From positions 1 to 12,488 of the forward strand of contig JAJRTM010000042.1 in assembly GCA_024278285.1 (NCBI GenBank): 12,488 bases of DNA, given 5' to 3'. The notes under the pieces are model-generated. The model was not told the DNA's origin. It made no database searches and saw nothing but the letters and a program-made list of their open reading frames with translations. Source of the DNA: Planctomycetota bacterium (GTDB lineage: Bacteria > Planctomycetota > Planctomycetia > Planctomycetales > Planctomycetaceae). Shown one piece after another: positions 7,670 through 12,488 of this stretch (positions are counted from its first letter, which is position 1; every line of letters starts with the position of its first letter). The translations under genes were made by a program, and so were the position numbers.

Positions 7670-7768
7670 CAGGAACCGTATTCTCTGTCGTTGTAAAAAA
7701 AATGTGAACAGGAGAGAAAAACGAACAATAAAACAGATAGAATTTCCAAAAAAATACTGACACCTTTA
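7661..7768. repeat. TAAAGGTG-type inverted repeat, possible small mobile or REP-like element
   Basis: TAAAGGTGGCA (7661-7671) is the reverse complement of TGACACCTTTA (7758-7768) with one mismatch. The 86 bases between encode nothing evident. The GGTGTCAGGAACC-like wording recalls dispersed intergenic repeats I have seen in several bacteria, but that is memory only. It ends 14 bases from the end of the ankyrin reading frame. Confidence 0.5.
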
Positions 7769-7782
7769 TTTGCCTGCCTGGC

Positions 7783-8598
7783 TTACCTTCCCATGTGTTT
7801 GTCTACACGTTCTTTTGCAGCTTTGAGGTCAACTCCTTTTTCCTCAAGAAATTTCAATACTTTCTGGTTATATTCATAATCAACGGGGAATTCATGCTTT
7901 AAGTCCTGAGGATACAAGTAGCATGCAAACGCAAGATCATGCCCAATGCTATCTTTTAAGTTGAAATCTGCACCCTCACCAAGAAGATAATAAAGAATAC
8001 GGTATTTCTCATGCCTTGCCGCAAAAATAGATGGCGTGGTCCCCATTTAAGATTGATGATTTATATTTGCACCTGCCTTAATAAGTAATTTGACGCTTTT
8101 TAAGTTGCCAGCAAATATTGCTTTATAAATTGGAGTATAATTAGCATCGATAATGAGCGTCGGGTCTTCTGCGTCAGGATCTCCTCCATGGTTAAGTACC
8201 ATTTCCAACCAGTCGGAATCATCAGGCGATTTTGCCACAAGTAAAATGAGGCATTCTCCAGAAGTGGTAACTTGAATGTTGGGATCTGCACCGTGTTCAA
8301 GCATTGCCAGGAAAGTATTTTTTCCTCCCGGGTGTAAGGCAAAATAAATTGCTGTATATCCATCTTTTCCCTGTGCATTGATATTAGTACCAGCAGAAAT
8401 CAAACGATCAATTTCACGAATATCGTTGTTCATTGCTGCTTTACATAGCGCAATTAAATTGGGGTCAGAAAAAATATCGCTGGGTTTAGTTTTAAGCTTG
8501 AAGCTAACAGGGGAACTGTTTCCAGATCCTCCGCAACCAGTCATAAATATGATAAGAAACAAGATGCTAGTCAACTTGAAAAAAAAATTAGCACTCAC
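7783..8598 (-). pseudogene. Ankyrin-repeat lipoprotein gene interrupted by an in-frame stop
   Basis: A GTG at 8598 behind GAGGAG opens a lipoprotein signal (residues 1-21, hydrophobic, ending FMTGC with C22 as the probable lipidated residue). Ankyrin repeats follow: about 46-78 (LIALCKAAMNN...GTNINAQ), 80-109 (LEHGADPNIQ), 113-143 (LNHGGDPDAE) and 153-183 (LLIKAGANINHQS). A TAA at 8049-8047 then ends translation after 183 residues. The same frame continues at once with MGTTPSIFAARHEKYRIL and a further repeat (LGEGADFNLKD) for 87 residues to 7783. No SD precedes the second ATG, so this looks like one roughly 270-residue gene with a nonsense change in the turn between repeats. A truncated but working protein is also possible. 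A weak promoter candidate is TTGCGA (8678-8673) and TAAATT (8656-8651), 16 bases apart. Confidence 0.72.
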
Positions 8599-8697
8599 AA
8601 TTTCTTCTCCTCTTCATCTTCTATCATCAATTGAGCGAGCAGCCCCGGTTAATTTATCAACCTGGGCCAACCTCGCAACGATAGCGCACTGAATATG

Positions 8698-8731
8698 GTG
8701 TGCACAGCGCACACTACGACTACGGCTACGT
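8698..8731 (-). repeat. REP-like palindrome with three GTAG heads
   Basis: On the minus strand three hexamers, ACGTAG, CCGTAG and TCGTAG (8731-8714), lead into the hairpin GTGTGC-GCTGT-GCACAC (8714-8698). It lies just past the coaC stop. No T-run follows, so it is not a classical terminator. GTAG plus a palindrome is the form of REP elements recognised by REP-associated tyrosine transposases. Confidence 0.5.
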
Positions 8732-8733
8732 CG

Positions 8734-9273
8734 CTAATCTAAAGTTTGCTCAATCACTTTGAGTAACTCGGAAGGTTCAGCCATGCGGCCTTTGCCGATG
8801 ACGCCGCAACTTAGCCAGCCTTCATCGGGGGAAATAATTTGCAGGCCATCTTGTTCAATTTGCTGAATATTGCGTTGGACCGCGGGTTTATTCCACATTT
8901 CGACATTCATCGCGGGGGCAACCAGTACCGGGCATGTGGCAGCCATCGCCAAGGTGGTCAGCAAGTCATCGGCGATTCCGTTAGCTAACTTGCCGATGAC
9001 GTTCGCAGTGGCAGGGGCAATCAAAAATAGATCAGCCCTGCGAGCCAAGCCAATATGCTCTCCCAGAAAATGTTCCTGGGGCGAGAAGAGGTCCCGATAA
9101 ACAGGGCGATTCGTTAATGCTTCAAAGGTAGCGGGGCCAATAAATTCCCCCGCAGATTTTGTCATGACTACCGAAACGCTGTCCCCTTGCTTAACAAGTT
9201 GACTGACCAGATCAGCCGACTTGTAAGCAGCGACACCTCCGCTAACGCCCAGTAATATTTCATGACCAGCCAC
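8734..9273 (-). CDS. coaC: Phosphopantothenoylcysteine decarboxylase, stand-alone CoaC
   Basis: A 179-residue flavoprotein that decarboxylates 4'-phosphopantothenoylcysteine to 4'-phosphopantetheine in coenzyme A synthesis, in the cytoplasm. VSGGVAAYK (10-18) starts the flavin-binding fold. H73 in [11 protein letters not shown] is the probable catalytic histidine, PAMN is at 120-123, and C156 in [11 protein letters not shown] is the catalytic cysteine. The usual bacterial CoaBC is about 400 residues with a synthetase half after this domain; here a TAG follows directly and no CoaB trace is seen downstream. The GTG at 9273 lies 10 bases past the rpoZ stop, with only a weak AGGG upstream. It is the last gene of the housekeeping operon. 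Confidence 0.92.
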   Translation of the reverse strand: MAGHEILLGVSGGVAAYKSADLVSQLVKQGDSVSVVMTKSAGEFIGPATFEALTNRPVYRDLFSPQEHFLGEHIGLARRADLFLIAPATANVIGKLANGIADDLLTTLAMAATCPVLVAPAMNVEMWNKPAVQRNIQQIEQDGLQIISPDEGWLSCGVIGKGRMAEPSELLKVIEQTLD

Positions 9274-9283
9274 GGAAATTGCC

Positions 9284-9562
9284 CTAACCTAAATCGTCCA
9301 AACTGGGGCCCGCATCGTCGAAGAGGTCTTCCACTGAAGGAGCCACTTCGCCGCGTAACGCAACATTACCCGTGCGATCCAGATAAATTTTGTCCTCCAG
9401 AATTTCCTGAACAACAACTTCCATCATATTTTTTGTCGGTAGGTCAACCAGCGGGCGTGCCCCTCGGTTTAACGCAATCATTCGTTTTTGAATAATTGTT
9501 GAAAGTTTGAAACGCCCACCGACTTTTTTAACGATGGCTTCTTCTTTAAGTGCTTCAAGCAT
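9284..9562 (-). CDS. rpoZ: RNA polymerase omega subunit
   Basis: A 92-residue protein with the omega signature: [20 protein letters not shown], then [15 protein letters not shown]. Omega helps beta-prime fold and assemble into RNA polymerase. The C-terminus is acidic ([16 protein letters not shown]). The ATG overlaps the end of gmk by 8 bases (ATGCTTGA), indicating translational coupling, and coaC follows after 10 bases. The gmk-rpoZ-coaC order is common across bacteria. Confidence 0.93.
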   Translation of the reverse strand: MLEALKEEAIVKKVGGRFKLSTIIQKRMIALNRGARPLVDLPTKNMMEVVVQEILEDKIYLDRTGNVALRGEVAPSVEDLFDDAGPSLDDLG

Positions 9563-10160
9563 GATTGTTTAGTTCTCCCGCTTTGTTAGACAAAATATCT
9601 TTGATTTCAATAATGGCTCGATCCAAATTGTCGTTAATCACACAATGTTGATAACGATCCACAAATTCGAGTTCACGACGAGCCGTTTCCAGACGACGCT
9701 GAATAACAGCTTCATCTTCTGTTCCCCGGTCTCGCAGCCGCTGTTCAAATTCTTCTTCTGAAGGGGTTGTGATGAAAATCGTCAGGGCGTCAGGATATTC
9801 ATGCATGATGTTCAATGCCCCTTCAACATCAATCTCCAGCAAAACCCAACCGTTCTCTTTCTGTGCACGTTCCAATTCTGATTTCAACGTGCCGTACCAG
9901 TAACCGGTGCGATGAACTTCTGCGTATTCGAGAAATTCGCCTCGCTGCTTGCGTTCTTCAAACTCTTCCGGCGTTAAAAAATAGTAATCTTCCTGGTCAA
10001 CTTCATGTTCTCGTGCAGGACGAGTTGTTGCTGATATCGACTTAATCAACTTAACAGGAGATTCCTGCACCAACCGTGAAACAATCGTCGTCTTTCCGGA
10101 ACCACTGGGACCGGAAAGAACAACAATGCAAAAGGGTAAATTCTCGGCAGACTGTTCCAC
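9555..10160 (-). CDS. gmk: Guanylate kinase
   Basis: A 201-residue kinase that phosphorylates GMP to GDP with ATP, in the cytoplasm. The P-loop GPSGSGKTT is at 17-25. [19 protein letters not shown] (43-61) is the GMP-binding segment, followed by [27 protein letters not shown] residues ([10 protein letters not shown]) carry the magnesium region and [17 protein letters not shown] the lid. Length is normal. The start is set as GTG at 10160, giving the usual short N-terminus, but the upstream SD is poor (AAAAG), so the exact start is less sure. The upstream spacer to yicC is about 200 bases and contains REP-like repeats, so gmk may not depend fully on the yicC transcript. Confidence 0.94.
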   Translation of the reverse strand: MEQSAENLPFCIVVLSGPSGSGKTTIVSRLVQESPVKLIKSISATTRPAREHEVDQEDYYFLTPEEFEERKQRGEFLEYAEVHRTGYWYGTLKSELERAQKENGWVLLEIDVEGALNIMHEYPDALTIFITTPSEEEFEQRLRDRGTEDEAVIQRRLETARRELEFVDRYQHCVINDNLDRAIIEIKDILSNKAGELNNHA

Positions 10161-10226
10161 GCAAACTTTTCCAGTTGAATCAAAACAATGATGGAAACCT
10201 CTATTACTTCAAAAAACAGTTTGAAC

Positions 10227-10298
10227 GGAGGGTAGACATTCTTGTCTGCCTGTAAGTACGGGAGGCTCAAACACGACAGACAGGAATGTCTGTGCTCC
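10227..10298. repeat. Paired inverted REP-like element (BIME-like)
   Basis: The left arm (10227-10248) begins GGAGGGTAG and contains hairpin AGACA-TTCT-TGTCT. The right arm (10277-10298) contains CAGACA-GGAA-TGTCTG and ends GCTCC. The arms are reverse complements at 18 of 22 positions, so each arm folds on itself and also pairs with the other. Two palindromes in opposite orientation are the layout of a bacterial interspersed mosaic element. It sits in the gmk-yicC spacer. Confidence 0.7.
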
Positions 10299-10332
10299 TT
10301 TTGAATTAATAGTGGTTCCCTTATATAAATCT

Positions 10333-10358
10333 GTCAGGCTGGAAAGCCTCACCTACGG
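10333..10358 (-). repeat. REP-like unit, copy A
   Basis: On the minus strand it reads GTAGGTG, then hairpin AGGCT-TTCC-AGCCT, then GAC. It matches 11905-11930 at 23 of 26 positions. It lies 8 bases past the yicC stop, between yicC and gmk. Confidence 0.7.
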
Positions 10359-10365
10359 TATTCAC

Positions 10366-11253
10366 TTACTCGATGTTTTGTACGATCTCTCTCATTTTTT
10401 CGACAGATGCTTTCATGCCGACTGTATCGTGAGAAATTTCGATGTCGTTTGCTTTGGAGGCAATCGTATTTGTTTCTCGAAACATTTCCTGACAGAGAAA
10501 ATCGAGCTTTCGCCCGGTTGATCTTTTTTCGTTCAGGAACTCGCGAAACTGACTAATGTGACTATGCAGCCGGGTCGTTTCTTCAGTGATGTCACATCGT
10601 TCAGAAAAAATGCTGACTTCTCTCAATATATCAGGGACTTCAATTTGAACACCTTGTTCGCTGAGCCAATCGTTGATTCGATCTTTGAGCCGATTCCGAT
10701 AATTTTCGACCACGCCAGGCGATCGGTTTTCAATTTTTTTAACGGTCGCTTCAAGCTCTTCACAATGGCTCACAAGAGCTTTGGACATTGCTTCCCCCTC
10801 GGTTCGGCGAAAGTTCTGCAACTGCTCCAATGCCTCTTTCAAGGCGGGTTCAAATGCTTCCCATTCTGCTTTGCCTTCATCATCCAGTGAAGCGGCTCGA
10901 TTAACGATCACGCCCGGAAGTTCCAGAAATTCTGAAAGTTGACTGGGGGGCTGCAAGTGCAATTTTTCTGAAGCTGCCTGAGCTTCTTTCACATATTCAG
11001 TTAACGTTTCGTGATCAATAACGTACGGACTAGCTTGTTTCTGCAGGGTTAACTGCACATTAATGGTGACTGTTCCGCGTTCAAGATACTGCCGAACGAT
11101 GCGATCAACGGCTGATTCTCGCCCGTTGAGCGTATCTGGTAATCGTAGATTCAACTTCAAAAATTTATTGTTGACCGCTCGAATTTCGACGGCTGCCTGA
11201 ATTTGATCATCTTCATGACGCGAACGCCCGATGCCGGTCATACTGAGAATCAC
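10366..11253 (-). CDS. yicC: YicC/YloC-family endoribonuclease
   Basis: A 295-residue cytoplasmic protein of the YicC family, an endoribonuclease family involved in RNA turnover. It starts [12 protein letters not shown], the family opening, followed by [18 protein letters not shown]. It ends with the conserved [27 protein letters not shown] and [11 protein letters not shown] of the C-terminal DUF1732 region. I chose the GTG at 11253 because AGGAAG (11261-11266) lies 7 bases upstream and the protein then has the family length. The open frame extends to 11307, into the upstream palindrome, which is unlikely to be coding. It lies between secG and gmk on the same strand; yicC-gmk linkage is widespread. 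Confidence 0.93.
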   Translation of the reverse strand: MILSMTGIGRSRHEDDQIQAAVEIRAVNNKFLKLNLRLPDTLNGRESAVDRIVRQYLERGTVTINVQLTLQKQASPYVIDHETLTEYVKEAQAASEKLHLQPPSQLSEFLELPGVIVNRAASLDDEGKAEWEAFEPALKEALEQLQNFRRTEGEAMSKALVSHCEELEATVKKIENRSPGVVENYRNRLKDRINDWLSEQGVQIEVPDILREVSIFSERCDITEETTRLHSHISQFREFLNEKRSTGRKLDFLCQEMFRETNTIASKANDIEISHDTVGMKASVEKMREIVQNIE

Positions 11254-11294
11254 GAGATATCTTCCTGCTGAATCAAACTTTGTATACAATCTGA

Positions 11295-11315
11295 CCAGGG
11301 GGTTCACACCCCCGG
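11295..11315. repeat. GGGGG/CCCCC palindrome, REP-like
   Basis: GGGGG (11298-11302), loop TTCACA, CCCCC (11309-11313), with CC and GG outside extending the stem around a bulged A. On the minus strand it is preceded by GGCGAGC. It lies 16 bases past the secG stop. No T-run follows on either strand, so I call it a repeat, though it could slow or attenuate transcription into yicC. Confidence 0.55.
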
Positions 11316-11331
11316 CTCGCCTGAAAATGAA

Positions 11332-11853
11332 CTACTCTTTTTTCTCCGGGCTTTTCGCATCCGGCTTCACTGGTTCTGTCTTCGCAGGAGCGGGCTTTTC
11401 TGCTACCGGCTTTTCTTCTGTTTTAACGGGAGACTCTGTTTTCTTTTCCCCATCAACTTTGGTGCCAGCTTCGGGAGTTTTTGTTTCTTCTTTTTTGGCA
11501 GGTGCCAACTTATCTTCACTGACAGGTGGCTGATCTTTAGGAGCCTGCAATCCTTCTCCCGTGTCGTCGGGGCCCGGCTCCAATGCAGGGACAGCATCTT
11601 TCCCACCTTTGAACGAAGAACCAGTTGTATTACTGAGAACCTGAATGCTAATCCCCGCAACCAGTACCCAGATAACAGCCAGCCCAACGGTGATTTTTGT
11701 GAAGACATCTCCTGCTTTGGTTCCGAAGGCACTTTGACCACCAGCCCCGCCAAGCGCTCCCGCTAATCCGCCACCACGACCACGTTGCAATAACACAACG
11801 ACAATCAGCAAAAAGCTCAAACACGCCAACACAAACAACATGAAATAGTCCAC
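11332..11853 (-). CDS. secG: Preprotein translocase subunit SecG with long C-terminal tail
   Basis: A 173-residue inner-membrane subunit of the SecYEG channel. Membrane segment 1 is at about 4-22, followed by [19 protein letters not shown] and [14 protein letters not shown], the SecG loop signature, and segment 2 at about 54-74. Residues 75-173 form a low-complexity tail rich in Pro, Lys, Glu and Ala, whereas a minimal SecG is about 75-110 residues. The start is GTG at 11853, with AAGGAG about 10 bases upstream. It follows tpiA by 71 bases; tpiA-secG adjacency is common in bacteria. The tail is in frame with the conserved part and has no sign of a frameshift. Confidence 0.9.
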   Translation of the reverse strand: MDYFMLFVLACLSFLLIVVVLLQRGRGGGLAGALGGAGGQSAFGTKAGDVFTKITVGLAVIWVLVAGISIQVLSNTTGSSFKGGKDAVPALEPGPDDTGEGLQAPKDQPPVSEDKLAPAKKEETKTPEAGTKVDGEKKTESPVKTEEKPVAEKPAPAKTEPVKPDAKSPEKKE

Positions 11854-11904
11854 GCGGACAAGCTCCTTAAATAACTAAAACATGAAACCCTGGAGAAACT
11901 TACC

Positions 11905-11930
11905 GTCAGGCCGGAAAGTCTCACCTACGA
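11905..11930 (-). repeat. REP-like unit, copy B, overlapping the tpiA stop
   Basis: On the minus strand it reads GTAGGTG, then AGACT-TTCC-GGCCT, then GAC, and matches 10333-10358 at 23 of 26 positions. The TAG of its GTAG head is the tpiA stop codon. Confidence 0.7.
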
Positions 11931-12488
11931 TTTGGATAATTCTAAGCCGGCCTCAATAATTGGTCCGAAATTTTCAACAGATAGACTCGCCCCGCCAACA
12001 AGGGCTCCATCAACATTTGCCTGGCCAAGCAGTTCCATCGCGTTGCTCGGCTTGACACTTCCCCCGTAAAGAATACGAATTGAATCTGCCAATTCCTGAG
12101 TATAACGGCTCGCGAGCCATTTGCGAAGGTGAGCATGCGCCTGTTCGGCTTGTTCTGGAGAAGCCGTTTTGCCTGTTCCGATTGCCCAGACTGGCTCGTA
12201 GGCAATGACAACCTGCCCCATTTGTCCAGCAGAAACCCCTTCGAGCCCACCAGCCATTTGTTCATCAAGAACCGCTTCGGTCTTCCCGGCTTCCCGTTCT
12301 TCGAGTAATTCACCGACACACAAAACAGCCCCCAAGCCCTTGGCAAGAACCGCTTTTGTCTTTTTATTGATGACTTCATTGCACTCTTTGAGTACATGCC
12401 GACGTTCGCTGTGTCCCAGCAAAATCCAATCACAGCCAACATCCTGAAGCATTCCCACAGAAACTTCTCCGGTGAAGGCTCCCGATTC
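11925..12488 (-). CDS. tpiA: Triosephosphate isomerase, C-terminal part
   Basis: The last 187 codons of tpiA; the 5' end is beyond the right edge. The enzyme interconverts dihydroxyacetone phosphate and glyceraldehyde 3-phosphate in glycolysis. The fragment opens [18 protein letters not shown]. It carries the catalytic histidine in GHSERR (fragment residue 26), the catalytic glutamate in [14 protein letters not shown] (fragment residue 98), and the phosphate-binding [10 protein letters not shown] and [11 protein letters not shown]. The frame is open to the edge with no start needed inside. About 60-70 N-terminal residues, including the catalytic lysine, should lie outside the window. It is the first visible gene of the minus-strand housekeeping block. 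Confidence 0.95.
   Translation of the reverse strand, partial: ESGAFTGEVSVGMLQDVGCDWILLGHSERRHVLKECNEVINKKTKAVLAKGLGAVLCVGELLEEREAGKTEAVLDEQMAGGLEGVSAGQMGQVVIAYEPVWAIGTGKTASPEQAEQAHAHLRKWLASRYTQELADSIRILYGGSVKPSNAMELLGQANVDGALVGGASLSVENFGPIIEAGLELSKS

Larger units (their letters stand above)
7492..7782. other. AT-rich spacer with repeats, no gene seen
   Basis: The 291 bases between the haem-protein gene and the ankyrin reading frame contain the right direct-repeat copy, a 16-bp tandem repeat and a TAAAGGTG-type inverted repeat, each listed separately. I saw no convincing coding frame and no classical hairpin-plus-T-run terminator for either converging gene. Confidence 0.6.

Noticed and set aside
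7783..8046. Separate small ankyrin gene
   Set aside because: Directly in frame with the upstream lipoprotein reading frame and lacking its own SD; better explained as the tail of one interrupted gene.
11254..11307. Longer yicC start
   Set aside because: It would begin inside the GGGGG/CCCCC palindrome and add residues the family lacks; the GTG at 11253 has a good SD.
11295..11315. Intrinsic terminator after secG
   Set aside because: Strong stem but no T-run on the transcribed side.

Overview
The window looks like chromosomal DNA of a planctomycete (PVC superphylum). The evidence is a secreted protein that ends in the Pirellula/Verrucomicrobium-type haem-binding module after a propeller and HEAT-like helices, a neighbouring secreted sulfatase, and a PAS-AraC regulator. 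The base composition is moderate. I would guess a Gimesia/Rubinisphaera-like planctomycete from general resemblance, but the genus is not established. No tRNA, rRNA or CRISPR array was seen.

Left edge (1-397): the first 72 codons of a transposase run off the window on the minus strand. It resembles proteins annotated as ISNCY-family and carries a -1 frameshift near codon 53. Just upstream is an inverted repeat (223-294) in which one arm contains the transposase Shine-Dalgarno (SD) sequence and the other its complement.

Accessory catabolic cluster (398-7491): a PAS-AraC regulator (minus strand) is divergent from a tightly spaced three-gene plus-strand operon. The operon encodes a TIM-barrel sugar isomerase/epimerase-like protein, a secreted type I sulfatase, and a 1232-residue secreted ThuA/propeller/HEAT/cytochrome c protein. 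The shared promoter region holds TGCGC boxes spaced 21 and 20 bp apart. The sulfatase and the haem protein share an almost identical signal-peptide coding segment. A plausible but untested reading is regulated desulfation, oxidation and cleavage of a sulfated sugar or glycan. Similar 21-bp sequences (331-351 and 7558-7578) lie outside the two ends of the cluster.

Variable spacer (7492-8733): an AT-rich stretch contains a perfect 16-bp tandem repeat, a TAAAGGTG-type inverted repeat, and an ankyrin-repeat lipoprotein gene interrupted by a single in-frame TAA.

Housekeeping block (8734-12488, all minus strand): transcription would run tpiA (cut by the right edge), secG, yicC, gmk, rpoZ, coaC. 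These serve glycolysis, protein export, RNA turnover, nucleotide synthesis, transcription and coenzyme A synthesis. The yicC-gmk-rpoZ-coaC order is widely conserved in bacteria. Its spacers contain several short REP-like palindromes, some with a GTAG head, and one paired (BIME-like) copy. One REP-like unit supplies the tpiA stop codon.
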